DNA of 64,000 nt, taken from Streptomyces sp. NBC_00234 (GTDB lineage Bacteria > Actinomycetota > Actinomycetes > Streptomycetales > Streptomycetaceae). Position numbers and translations under genes: made by a program. The stretch lies in contig NZ_CP108101.1 of the NCBI RefSeq assembly GCF_036195325.1, forward strand, positions 6,448,001-6,512,000, read 5' to 3'. The notes beneath the pieces are model-generated. The model made no database searches. It saw nothing but the letters and a program-made list of their open reading frames with translations, and had not been told where the DNA came from. Of this stretch, positions 41,960-49,380 are shown piece by piece. The first letter of the stretch is position 1. The number at the start of each line of letters is the position of its first letter.

Positions 41960-41974
41960 CGTAAATCGTTTACG
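41960..41974. promoter_or_regulatory. dyad upstream of the short chaplin
   Basis: CGTAAA-TCG-TTTACG, a perfect 6-bp dyad in an AT-rich patch about 95 nt before the chaplin start. Candidate operator; no known regulator box matched with confidence. Confidence 0.35.
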
Positions 41975-42069
41975 AATTACAGCTTCGGAGTCACGAGCGA
42001 TCAGGACAGCGCTCGTGCGGCACGAAAGTCGTGGCCGCTCCGGACTCCGCTGCGAGAAAGGGACGAAAA

Positions 42070-42303
42070 GTGAAGTACACCAAGGTTGCCGCCGTCGCCG
42101 CCGGAACCCTCATGGCGATGGGCGCCGCTGCGCCGGCCATGGCCGACTCGGGTGCCGAGGCCATCGCCGCGCACTCCCCGGGCGTGCTCTCCGGCAACGT
42201 CGTGCAGGTTCCGGTCCACATCCCGGTCAACGTCTGCGGCAACACCGTGAACGTCATCGGTCTGCTGAACCCGGCCTTCGGCAACACCTGCGTCAACAGC
42301 TGA
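42070..42303 (+). CDS. chp: short chaplin
   Basis: Short secreted chaplin of 77 aa (ChpD-H class): signal peptide (VKYTKVAAVAAGTLMAMG ending APAMA), then one chaplin domain with SPGVLSGNVVQVPVHIPV, the Cys pair in VNVCGNTVNV and GNTCVNS. No sortase signal. It assembles into amyloid-like surface fibrils that lower surface tension as hyphae leave water. GTG 42070-42072 follows GAAAGGGACG. Confidence 0.95.
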   Translation: MKYTKVAAVAAGTLMAMGAAAPAMADSGAEAIAAHSPGVLSGNVVQVPVHIPVNVCGNTVNVIGLLNPAFGNTCVNS

Positions 42304-42338
42304 ACAGCGGCTGGTTGAGCTGACCGCTCGCCGCCGCC

Positions 42339-42370
42339 GGGCCCCGGACCGCCACTGCGGTCCGGGGCCC
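42339..42370 (+). terminator. terminator of the short chaplin
   Basis: GGGCCCCGGACCGC (42339-42352) and its exact complement (42357-42370), with loop CACT; a TTTTC tract follows within 10 nt. Confidence 0.85.
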
Positions 42371-42551
42371 ACTCATTTTCCCGGGCCGGCCGAAAATCCC
42401 GCAGCCCGACGAGAAATTCGACGCCATGCAGTTGCCCGTTCGCCACCTGATCGTTACTCCTTATGAAAGCGGCAGAAGTCACAGCTAAAGAAGGCTGGTG
42501 CGGCGCGGGAACGCGACCGAAACAGATGCCGCTGCAGAAGGGAACCTGAAA

Positions 42552-42842
42552 GTGAAGTACGCGAAGACCGCTGCGTTTGTTGCCGGTTCCGTGGTTGCTC
42601 TCGGAACGGCTGCTCCCGCCTTCGCCGTTACTGAAGCCACGGCCCCCAACTTCAGCCTCGACAGCGGCCTGAACCAGGTCATGGCCGCCGCCCCGCAGGC
42701 CGTCGACCCGCTGGTCGACACGGTCGGCGGCGCCGCCGAGTCGGTGCAGGAGGACGGCACCGTCGGCAAGCTGGCGGGCGAGGCCACCGGTGCGGCCCAG
42801 GGCGCTGCCCCGCTGCTCGGCGGCGTGCCCCTCGGCGGCTGA
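42552..42842 (+). CDS. 96-aa small secreted protein in the sheath island
   Basis: Unrecognised. GTG 42552-42554 follows GAACCTGAAA and begins VKYAKTAAFVAGSVVALG, the same signal-peptide style as the short chaplin. Cleavage is predicted after PAFA. The mature part is Ala/Gly/Val-rich without cysteines: NFSLDSGLNQVMAAAPQAVDP and a Gly-rich end LLGGVPLGG. It shares the VLGGxP-type hydrophobic ending with the 216-aa protein at 43598. Its position suggests a surface or sheath accessory. Confidence 0.75.
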   Translation: MKYAKTAAFVAGSVVALGTAAPAFAVTEATAPNFSLDSGLNQVMAAAPQAVDPLVDTVGGAAESVQEDGTVGKLAGEATGAAQGAAPLLGGVPLGG

Positions 42843-42949
42843 TCCGTCGGCGCGACGGCAATTCCTTCACAGAACCGCATTTTCTCCGGTGTCCCGGCGC
42901 ACGCATTCAGTAGCGGCCCGGAAGACAAAACACCGTTCGAGTGAATAAG

Positions 42950-42977
42950 CACAACCAATCCCGCCGGAACGAGTTGA
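42950..42977 (+). promoter_or_regulatory. candidate sigma-BldN-type promoter of rodlin 2
   Basis: CACAAC (42950-42955), exactly 16 nt, then AGTTGA (42972-42977). CGCTCCG follows at 42984-42990, at the same distance as in rodlin 1. Confidence 0.55.
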
Positions 42978-43028
42978 ACAGAGCGCTCCGGATAGGCGGG
43001 CAAAAGAATACCTCGGAAGGGTTATTTC

Positions 43029-43439
43029 ATGATCAAGAAGATTCTGGCCTCGGCAGCCGTCGCTGCTTCGGTCGTCGGTGTCTCCGCTGCGGTGGCCCCC
43101 TCGGCCATGGCGATCGGCAACGACGGCGGCACCACGTCGATCAACGGCAACGGCGCCTCGCAGGCGTTCGGCAACTCCGCCACGCACGGCGACTGGAGCC
43201 CGCAGTTCGCGCTCATCCAGGGTTCGCTGAACAAGCCCTGCATCGGCCTGCCGGCCAAGGCCAACGTCGGTTCCCTCATCGGCGCCGTGCCGATCGCGGT
43301 CCAGGACATCAACGTCCTGTCCTCGCCGCAGAACCAGCAGTGCACCGAGAACTCCACCCAGGCCAAGGGTGACGAGGCTCTGTCGCACATCCTCGACGAC
43401 ATCCCGGTTCTCTCCGGCAATGGCGTCGGCAACAACTGA
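43029..43439 (+). CDS. rdl: rodlin 2
   Basis: Secreted rodlin of 136 aa. ATG 43029 follows GGAAGGG. Signal peptide MIKKILASAAVAASVVG to SAMA; mature part begins IGNDGGTTSINGNG and carries HGDWSPQFALIQGSLNKPC, SSPQNQQC and the C-terminal IPVLSGNGVGNN. It differs from rodlin 1 mainly in conservative substitutions, which marks a recent tandem duplication. Confidence 0.95.
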   Translation: MIKKILASAAVAASVVGVSAAVAPSAMAIGNDGGTTSINGNGASQAFGNSATHGDWSPQFALIQGSLNKPCIGLPAKANVGSLIGAVPIAVQDINVLSSPQNQQCTENSTQAKGDEALSHILDDIPVLSGNGVGNN

Positions 43440-43597
43440 GGTCGCGTAGGTCCGGGTCCTCGCCGCTGAATTCCTCGAGCTCGTCGGGGACGGCCCGGTT
43501 TCTGCCTGTTCGAAGTGCGTGAAACGTGGGGCCAGTTCATCCCGCGGCCACCGGTCAACGGTGGCCAGGACGGACTGGCCCCTCGTCGTGCGCCGGG

Positions 43598-44248
43598 TCA
43601 GAGCGGCAGGCCGCCGATCACCGGAACGTCAGGCACGCCCGGGATCTTGGGGAGTGCCGGGAGCCCCGCCAGGTCGGGGGCGGGCAGGCCGCCGCCGAGC
43701 ACCACGCTCACGACGACGTTGAGGCTGCCGGTGATGGTCGCCTGGACGGCGGCTGCCACCTCGGCGGGCTTGCCCGACGCCGCGGCCTTGACCAGCGCGT
43801 CCACCTTCGCCTGAAGGTCCGCCGCCGCCTCGGCCTTCAGGACGGCGCCCGGATCGGGTTCGGCCTGCGGCCCCGGAGCGACACCCGGGGTGGCGACGTC
43901 CGGGGCGGGCAGGGTGGTCGCGGCCTTCTCCTTGAACGGTGCCAGGGAGTCGGTCACGGGGGCGGCGAGCTTCGTGGCCTCCGCCTCCGGCAGTTTGCCG
44001 TCCGGGGCCTTGAGCACGGCGTCGATCAGCTCGGTCACCGGGGCGAGAACGCCCGAGGTGTCCTTCAGGAGACCTGCTTGGGCGCCGAGTTGCTCGGCAC
44101 CCGGGATGGTGGGTTCGGCGGCGAGGATGCCGGTGGAGTTGGCGGGCGACTCGGCCGCGGCCATCGCCTGGGCGCCGGCCGACCCTAGGGTGAGGGCACA
44201 GCAGGCGGCCGTCGAGACGAGGAGACCGGTCTTCCGGGAAATGCGCAT
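43598..44248 (-). CDS. 216-aa secreted Ala/Pro-rich protein
   Basis: No family recognised. ATG 44246-44248 follows GGAAGGA. Signal peptide MRISRKTGLLVSTAACCALTL to AMA. The mature protein is Ala/Leu/Pro-rich with amphipathic helices (LQAKVDALVKAAASGKPAEVAAAVQAT) and ends in a hydrophobic, Pro/Gly-rich tail (GLPALPKIPGVP then VIGGLPL). The tail resembles the end of the 96-aa neighbour. It is convergent with rodlin 2. The annotation is by appearance only; a surface role is inferred from context. Confidence 0.75.
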   Translation of the reverse strand: MRISRKTGLLVSTAACCALTLGSAGAQAMAAAESPANSTGILAAEPTIPGAEQLGAQAGLLKDTSGVLAPVTELIDAVLKAPDGKLPEAEATKLAAPVTDSLAPFKEKAATTLPAPDVATPGVAPGPQAEPDPGAVLKAEAAADLQAKVDALVKAAASGKPAEVAAAVQATITGSLNVVVSVVLGGGLPAPDLAGLPALPKIPGVPDVPVIGGLPL

Positions 44249-44554
44249 GAAGCTTGTCCTTCCAGAAACGCTCGGATTGCGTGCCCTCTTCGTGGGAGGG
44301 CCACGACCACCGTGTAAAGGCCAGCTACCCGACGCAATCGGACGGGCACTCAAGGTGATCGGTGTTCGAGTGAGACCGGGCCTCTGAGCAGGCATTTCCG
44401 CGCGCACCAGTCCTGCCGCCATCGGGGGGACACGCCGGAGTGTCGGCCGGTGAGCGCCGCCTCCGGTGTGCATGTGCGGCGCGCGGAACGGGGCTTGGGC
44501 CGGATGGCCGAGGCGCAGGCTGCCCGGATTCGCCGCACGGGGTAGAGGCCCCTC
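44249..44554. other. 306-nt intergenic region
   Basis: Holds the promoter side of the 216-aa secreted protein gene (minus) and the leader of the 66-aa gene (plus). I find no additional gene, tRNA or obvious repeat. Confidence 0.5.
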
Positions 44555-44755
44555 ATGGACCAGTACGACAGTCAACGCCCGTCGGGCGGCCGGCGGCCCG
44601 CGGAGGACAGCACACCGATCTACGACCGCCTGTTCGCGGAGTGGTGCGCGGCAGGCCGCAGCGTCGCGTCCGGCGCACCCTCCCACCTCGTACCGCGCCC
44701 CACGGGCGGTTTCGTCCCGGCGGCCCGCACGTCCGGCGAAGCCGGCCGTGAGTGA
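44555..44755 (+). CDS. 66-aa hypothetical protein
   Basis: Short cytoplasmic protein, no signal peptide or membrane segment. ATG 44555 is preceded by a G-rich GGGGTAGAGG. The core STPIYDRLFAEWCAAGRSVASG looks like a structured helix and the C-terminus is Ser/Pro/Arg-rich. Codon use with high GC third positions fits a real gene. I do not recognise it. Confidence 0.55.
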   Translation: MDQYDSQRPSGGRRPAEDSTPIYDRLFAEWCAAGRSVASGAPSHLVPRPTGGFVPAARTSGEAGRE

Positions 44756-44804
44756 ACGCGAGGCGTCGACCTTGCGCCGTATGGAACCCATTTGAGTGGT
44801 ACTG

Positions 44805-44832
44805 CGGAACTGAATCCTCCGAATGGGGTTGA
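44805..44832 (+). promoter_or_regulatory. candidate sigma-BldN-type promoter of rodlin 3
   Basis: CGGAAC (44805-44810), exactly 16 nt, then GGTTGA (44827-44832). CGCTCCG is at 44854-44860, 15 nt further away than in rodlins 1 and 2. Confidence 0.5.
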
Positions 44833-44874
44833 TCAGTACGTTCCACAACGGGACGCTCCGAAAGGTGAAGCTTG

Positions 44875-45285
44875 ATGAAGAAGATGATGGCCGGCGCGGC
44901 AGTAGCCGTGTCCCTGGTCGGTCTGTCCGCCGCTGCGGCCCCCTCGGCCATGGCGATCGGCAACGACGGGGGCACCACGTCGGTCAACGGCAACGGCGCC
45001 TCCCAGGCGTTCGGCAACGCCGTCACCGAAGGTGACTGGAGCCCGCAGACCCAGCTGGTCCAGGGCACCCTGAACAAGGCGTGCATCGGTCTGCCGGCCA
45101 AGGTCAACGCCGGTTCGCTCGTCGGCGTGCTCGTGCCCGTCGCCGTTCAGGACATCAACGTCCTGCACTCGCCGCAGAACCAGCAGTGCGCCGAGAACTC
45201 CACCCAGGCCAAGGGCGACGAGGCTCTGTCGCACATCCTGGACGACATCCCGGTGCTCTCGGGCAACGGCGTCGGCAACAACTGA
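44875..45285 (+). CDS. rdl: rodlin 3
   Basis: Third rodlin, 136 aa. I prefer ATG 44875 (AAAGGTGAAG upstream) over a TTG one codon earlier. Signal peptide MKKMMAGAAVAVSLVG to SAMA; mature part has GNDGGTTSVNGNGASQAFGN, EGDWSPQTQLVQGTLNKAC, HSPQNQQCAEN and IPVLSGNGVGNN. It is the most divergent copy (EGDWSPQT for HGDWSPQF, one extra Val in VLVPVAV). Most model species have two rodlins, so three is notable. Confidence 0.95.
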   Translation: MKKMMAGAAVAVSLVGLSAAAAPSAMAIGNDGGTTSVNGNGASQAFGNAVTEGDWSPQTQLVQGTLNKACIGLPAKVNAGSLVGVLVPVAVQDINVLHSPQNQQCAENSTQAKGDEALSHILDDIPVLSGNGVGNN

Positions 45286-45296
45286 CGTTCCGAGCC

Positions 45297-45334
45297 GTGC
45301 GGGCGGTCCGGGGACTCTCCGGGCCGCCCGCACT
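45297..45334 (+). terminator. terminator of rodlin 3
   Basis: GTGCGGGCGG and CCGCCCGCAC arms with an inner GTCCGG/CCGGGC extension, just after the stop, with CTCCCTTG following. Confidence 0.65.
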
Positions 45335-45342
45335 CCCTTGTG

Positions 45343-45408
45343 CGGCACCGCGTACGACGATGCCCACCACTCCACGGGGGGTGGTGGGCATCGTCGTACG
45401 CGGTGCCG
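45343..45408. terminator. 28-bp perfect inverted repeat between convergent genes
   Basis: Left arm 45343-45370 and right arm 45381-45408 are exactly complementary over 28 bases (left arm opens CGGCACCGCGTACGACG), with a 10-nt loop TCCACGGGGG. It immediately follows the rodlin 3 terminator and precedes the 3' end of the minus-strand hypothetical gene, so it acts as a bidirectional barrier. Confidence 0.8.
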
Positions 45409-45415
45409 GGGGCTG

Positions 45416-45916
45416 TCAGCCCAGGCTGCGTACCGGCAGGAGGCAGATCGCGGACGTCTTGACGACCTCCTCGTCCGCCGCGAACGAACGCAGCAGTTCC
45501 TCGCTCACCGGCTGCCCCGGTACGCCCTCCGGCCACGGGCGGGTGGCGAACATTCCGTAGACCTCGCCCTGGGCCTCCGCCGCGGCCAGCCACTCCGGGG
45601 GTACCTGGTACTGCGCCTTGAAGTGGGGCATCGTCAGGACGGCCTGGCCGGCCTGCACGAGGAGCTTCACCGGGAGGCCCGGTGTCTCGGACGCCCTGGT
45701 GAGACCGCCGCCGACCGTCAGGCCGCTGCGCTCCAGCGCGGTGCGCATGGCGGCTTCGCCGGCCTCCGGGCCGTCCTGCCCGTCGCCGAGCGAGTAGGTG
45801 AGCAGGAAGGCGACGTCGTGGTCGCCCTCGGGGTGCCGGCCGCTCCAGCCGATCAGGATCTGGGTGCCCAACTGGGCTTGTGTGAACGTGCCGGTGGCGG
45901 TCTGGGGTGTGGTCAT
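45416..45916 (-). CDS. hypothetical protein (possibly DUF5949)
   Basis: Cytoplasmic protein of 166 aa starting at ATG 45914-45916 with MTTPQTATGTFTQAQLGTQ. It contains LIGWSGRHPEGDHDVAFLLTYSLGDG and a C-terminal MFATRPWPEGVPGQPVSEELLRSFAADEEVV. The look resembles a Streptomyces-only family (DUF5949), but I am not certain. No catalytic motif is visible. A longer frame to 46114 lacks a ribosome site. Confidence 0.75.
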   Translation of the reverse strand: MTTPQTATGTFTQAQLGTQILIGWSGRHPEGDHDVAFLLTYSLGDGQDGPEAGEAAMRTALERSGLTVGGGLTRASETPGLPVKLLVQAGQAVLTMPHFKAQYQVPPEWLAAAEAQGEVYGMFATRPWPEGVPGQPVSEELLRSFAADEEVVKTSAICLLPVRSLG

Positions 45917-46094
45917 GCTCGGCACCATAACGGCCTGAGAGCGGTCGATGTGCACGCGTATCACCCGATCGGGGAAGCCTTCGGGATAACTCCGACGAAC
46001 GTGTCCCATCCGGTCCGTCGATGTCCTCCGAGGGAGGCACCCGGAAATTCCGTTGACGCCGACCGGTGCCCCCGGGCTATGGTTGAACTCGTCC

Positions 46095-46126
46095 GCACAC
46101 AGGGCCGGTAACAACCGGCCGTGTGC
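46095..46126 (+). promoter_or_regulatory. stem-loop in the rsgA leader
   Basis: GCACAC / GTGTGC outer stem (46095-46100, 46121-46126) with GGCCGGT / ACCGGCC inner stem (46103-46109, 46114-46120) and AACA loop. It precedes the small frame at 46161 and a perfect AGGAGGT. Confidence 0.5.
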
Positions 46127-46160
46127 GTGAGCCGTGAGGAATCAGGAGGTGAGGACATTG

Positions 46161-46232
46161 ATGACTGTCGTTGCGATGGGCGCTGCCCACAACCAGAAGA
46201 GCATCGTTCTCACCCCCGTGGCCACCGGCTGA
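46161..46232 (+). CDS. 23-codon small frame (candidate leader peptide) upstream of rsgA
   Basis: ATG at 46161, preceded by AGGAGGTGAGGACATTG. The frame begins MTVVAMGAAHNQKS, ends in PVATG and stops at TGA 46230-46232. The strong ribosome site and the stem-loop just upstream suggest translation. Function unknown; it may regulate rsgA, whose start lies 63 nt further on. There is no homologue I can name. Confidence 0.45.
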   Translation: MTVVAMGAAHNQKSIVLTPVATG

Positions 46233-46295
46233 CCTTCTCGTACCTTTTCCGCGTCACTGTGCGCGGTGCCGGGGCCGCCCTTCGAAGGGTTCCCC

Positions 46296-47450
46296 TTGTC
46301 TTTCTCCTTTCTTCCGGTTCCGACCTCGTCGCACGCGCTGTCTCCGTACGGCTGGGACGAGGACTGGGCCGCCGCGTTCGCCCCGTACGCCGAGCAGGGT
46401 CTCCTGCCCGGACGTGTGGTGCGGGTGGACCGCGGTCAGTGCGACCTCGTCACCCCGAACGGCCCGATGCGGGCGGACACCGCGTTCGTGGTGCCCCGCG
46501 ACCCGATGCGGGTCGTCTGCACCGGGGACTGGGTGGCCGTCGACCCCGACGGTGATCCGCAGTTCGTACGGACGCTGCTGCCGCGTCGGACGGCCTTCGT
46601 CCGCTCGACGTCGACCCAGCGTTCCGAGGGTCAGGTGCTGGCCACCAACATCGACCACATCGTCATCTGTGTCTCGCTCGCGGTCGAACTCGACCTCGGG
46701 CGCCTGGAGCGCTTCCTCGCGCTCGCCATGTCCAGCTCCAGCGGTGACGCGCTCCTCGGGGACGGACACACCGGCGCGGGGGCCGATCCCCAGCCGATCG
46801 TGCTGCTGACGAAGGCCGATCTCGTGCCGGACGTCGCCACGCTGTCCTATCTCGTCCAGGACATCGAGGCGATCGCGCCCGGCGTGCAGGTGCTGCCCGT
46901 CAGCTCCTCCACCGGTGAGGGCATCGACGTGTTCCGCGCCCTCGTCTCGGGCGGCACGAGTGTGCTGCTCGGTATCTCCGGCGCCGGCAAGTCCACCCTG
47001 GCCAACACTCTCCTCGGCGAGGAGGTGATGGACGTCAAGGCCGCCCGTGACGTCGACGGCAAGGGCCGGCACACCACCACGACCCGTAACCTCCTCGTCC
47101 TGCCGGAGGGGGGCGTCCTCATCGACACCCCCGGTCTGCGCGGGGTCGGGCTCTGGGACGCGGAGGCCGGTGTCGGCCAGGTCTTCTCCGAGATCGAGGA
47201 ACTGGCGCAGCGGTGCCGCTTCCACGACTGCGCCCACGAGGCCGAGCCCGGCTGCGAGGTCCTCGGCGCGATCGAGGACGGCACGCTCGCCGTACGGCGC
47301 CTCGACAGCTACCGCAAGCTGCTCCGGGAGAACCACCGGATCGCGGCCAAGACCGACGCCCGGCTGCGCTCGGAGACCATGCGCGAATGGAAGCGCAGGG
47401 GCGCCGAGGGGCGCGCGGCCGTGGACTTCAAGCGGGGCCGGATGCGGTAG
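46296..47450 (+). CDS. rsgA: ribosome small-subunit-dependent GTPase A
   Basis: Circularly permuted GTPase that checks late 30S maturation. The 384-aa protein has an N-terminal OB fold, then G4 VLLTKADL, G1 GISGAGKSTLANTLLG, G3 DTPGLRG in permuted order, and a zinc knuckle with CRFHDCAHEAEPGC (Cys-His-Cys). I place the start at TTG 46296, preceded by GAAGGG. An ATG-type frame from 46266 adds ten residues with no homology. Confidence 0.93.
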   Translation: MSFSFLPVPTSSHALSPYGWDEDWAAAFAPYAEQGLLPGRVVRVDRGQCDLVTPNGPMRADTAFVVPRDPMRVVCTGDWVAVDPDGDPQFVRTLLPRRTAFVRSTSTQRSEGQVLATNIDHIVICVSLAVELDLGRLERFLALAMSSSSGDALLGDGHTGAGADPQPIVLLTKADLVPDVATLSYLVQDIEAIAPGVQVLPVSSSTGEGIDVFRALVSGGTSVLLGISGAGKSTLANTLLGEEVMDVKAARDVDGKGRHTTTTRNLLVLPEGGVLIDTPGLRGVGLWDAEAGVGQVFSEIEELAQRCRFHDCAHEAEPGCEVLGAIEDGTLAVRRLDSYRKLLRENHRIAAKTDARLRSETMREWKRRGAEGRAAVDFKRGRMR

Positions 47451-47524
47451 TGCCCAGGAGTACCGGTTCGACGTCCGAAAACCGCGAGTGCGGCACCGCA
47501 AGGTGCCGCACACTGGACGGTGTG

Positions 47525-48883
47525 ATGGACGAACAGACCAGGTACGAGGCGGTGAGCAGCCGCGACGCAAGGTTCGACGGACAGTTCTTCTTCGCCGTCG
47601 CGACCACCGGCATCTACTGCCGGCCGAGCTGCCCCGCCGTCACCCCCAAACGGAAGAACGTGCGGTTCTATCCCACCGCTGCCGCGGCCCAGGGCAACGG
47701 ATTCCGGGCCTGCAGACGCTGCCGCCCCGACGCCGTGCCCGGCTCCGCCGAGTGGAACGTCCGCGCCGACGTCGTCGGGCGCGCCATGCGGATGATCGGC
47801 GACGGCGTCGTGGACCGGGAGGGCGTCCCCGGGCTCGCCGGCCGGCTCGGGTACAGCGCCAGGCAGGTGCAGCGCCAGCTCAACGCCGAGCTGGGCGCCG
47901 GTCCCGTCGCGCTCGCCCGGGCCCAGCGCTCGCACACCGCGCGCGTCCTCCTCCAGACCACGGACCTGCCGGTCACCGAGATCGCCTTCGCCGCCGGCTT
48001 CGCCAGCGTGCGCCAGTTCAACGACACGATCCGGCAGATCTACGCCCGTACCCCCAGCGCCCTGCGCGCCGAGTCCGGGACCGGTCTGGGAGCAGGCGTA
48101 CGGGAGGGGACCAGGGCCGGGATTCCGCTCCGGCTCGCCCACCGGGGACCGTACGCGGCCCGGCAGGTCTTCGACCTGCTCGCCGCCGGGGCGGTCGCCC
48201 GGATCGAGGAGACCACCGGGGTGCCGGGCCGCCGTACCTACCGGCGGACCCTGACGCTGCCCTACGGCGCGGGCATCGTCGCCGTCGACGAGGAGTCACC
48301 CGGGCCGTGGCTGGAGGCCCGGATCCACCTCACCGATCTGCGCGACCTGACGACCGCCGTGCAGCGGCTGCGCCGGCTGCTCGACCTGGACGCCGATCCC
48401 TGCGCCGTCGCCGAGACGCTCGGCGCCGATCCGCTGCTGGCGCCGCTGGTCGCCGCCCGCCCGGGGCTGCGCTCGCCGGGCGTCGCGGACCCGGACGAGT
48501 TCGCCGTACGGACGCTGGTGGGCCGTGAGGCCGCTCAGGAGCTGGTCGAGGAGTACGGAAAGGTCCTCGACGTGCCCTGCGGCGGGCTCACCCATCTCTT
48601 CCCCGAGCCGGGGGTGCTGGCCTGCGGGGCCGCGGACTCCGCCCTGCGGGCCCTGGCCGCCGCGCTGGCCGACGGCGCGGTGCGGCTCGACGCGGGCGCG
48701 GACCGGGACGAGGCCGAGCGGGCGCTGCTGCGGCTGCCGGGGATCGGTCCGGCGGAGGCGGCGCTGATCAGGATGCGGGCGCTGGGCGATCCCGATGTGG
48801 ACCCGTACGGGACACCGGGCAGCGAGGCGTGGCGGCCGTGGCGGTCGTACGCCGTACGTCATCTGGAACGCGCGAGCTCTTAG
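47525..48883 (+). CDS. Ada/AlkA-type bifunctional protein with a degenerate glycosylase domain
   Basis: The 452-aa protein joins three parts. Residues 1-70 form the Ada methyl-phosphotriester domain with zinc/acceptor Cys 32, 36, 63 and 66. Residues about 80-165 are an AraC HTH pair (GVPGLAGRLGYSARQVQRQLNAELGAGPVALARAQRSH, then FASVRQFNDTIRQIY). Residues 180-452 are AlkA-like. The helix-hairpin-helix LPGIGPAEAALIRMRAL (about 404) is present, but the segment carrying the catalytic Asp (usually TDLGVR-like) before WRPWRSYA is missing, about 30 residues shorter than normal. DNA-damage sensing and activation may remain; base excision is doubtful. A 556-aa extension to 47213 overlaps rsgA and is not used. 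Confidence 0.88.
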   Translation: MDEQTRYEAVSSRDARFDGQFFFAVATTGIYCRPSCPAVTPKRKNVRFYPTAAAAQGNGFRACRRCRPDAVPGSAEWNVRADVVGRAMRMIGDGVVDREGVPGLAGRLGYSARQVQRQLNAELGAGPVALARAQRSHTARVLLQTTDLPVTEIAFAAGFASVRQFNDTIRQIYARTPSALRAESGTGLGAGVREGTRAGIPLRLAHRGPYAARQVFDLLAAGAVARIEETTGVPGRRTYRRTLTLPYGAGIVAVDEESPGPWLEARIHLTDLRDLTTAVQRLRRLLDLDADPCAVAETLGADPLLAPLVAARPGLRSPGVADPDEFAVRTLVGREAAQELVEEYGKVLDVPCGGLTHLFPEPGVLACGAADSALRALAAALADGAVRLDAGADRDEAERALLRLPGIGPAEAALIRMRALGDPDVDPYGTPGSEAWRPWRSYAVRHLERASS

Positions 48884-49254
48884 CTCTCCTCGTCGAGGCC
48901 CCAGCTGTGGATCTTCTTCGGGTGGATGCGGATGACCTCCTCACTGAAGTGCGGACCGAGGTCGTGCGGACCCGTGAGGAGCTCGGCCTCGCCCCGGATG
49001 TCGATGCCCCGGACCGTCCACGGCTTGAGGCTGACGATGTCGTCGACGACCAGGGCCACTTTCGGATTGGCCTGGAGGTTGCGCCACTTCTTCGTCTTCC
49101 CCAGGGCGTAACCGCCGACGAGGATCGTGCCGTCGGGCTGGGGGAAGAAGCCGACCGGGTTCGCCTGGGGCTGGCCGTGCGGGTCGACGGTGGCCAGCCG
49201 TCCCAGCCGCTGGGAGGTGAGGTACGCGCGCTCGGCCTCGCTGAATTGGCTCAT
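48880..49254 (-). CDS. PPOX-class F420-dependent oxidoreductase
   Basis: Split-barrel flavin/deazaflavin-fold protein of 124 aa: RLGRLATVDPHGQPQANPVGFFPQPDGTILVGG, KTKKWRNLQANPKVALVVDD and an ending with HPKKIHSWGL. Actinobacterial members of this size use coenzyme F420, but the cofactor cannot be proved here. The 3' end overlaps the Ada-like gene by four bases (convergent). Confidence 0.9.
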   Translation of the reverse strand: MSQFSEAERAYLTSQRLGRLATVDPHGQPQANPVGFFPQPDGTILVGGYALGKTKKWRNLQANPKVALVVDDIVSLKPWTVRGIDIRGEAELLTGPHDLGPHFSEEVIRIHPKKIHSWGLDEES

Positions 49255-49308
49255 GGCTCAGCCTCACACGCGTACCGGGCCCCTCGCATCGGGGCATGGT
49301 CCTAGGTC

Positions 49309-49351
49309 GTGTCCGCAGAGTCTCGTCTGGCCGGCGGTACTTTGCGGACAC
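49309..49351. terminator. inverted repeat between the GH95-like and F420-type genes
   Basis: GTGTCCGCA (49309-49317) and TGCGGACAC (49343-49351), 9-bp perfect arms, in the gap downstream of the GH95-like stop. Confidence 0.45.
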
Positions 49352-49380
49352 TCCCTAATCCCCCGGACGCAGGTCCGGGC

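Noticed and set aside
44498..44545. tRNA-like string GGATGGCCGAGG
   Set aside because: Resembles the D-arm of a serine/leucine tRNA by chance; no anticodon or T-arm follows and no cloverleaf can be drawn.
41439..45285. Repeated DNA blocks as a possible CRISPR or mobile repeat
   Set aside because: The repeats are the coding sequences of three rodlins and of chaplin domains; there are no short regular spacers, terminal repeats or transposase.
46081..46130. Stem-loop as a terminator of the minus-strand hypothetical gene
   Set aside because: It lies upstream of that gene's start, not downstream, and is followed on the plus strand by a ribosome site, so a leader structure for rsgA is more likely.
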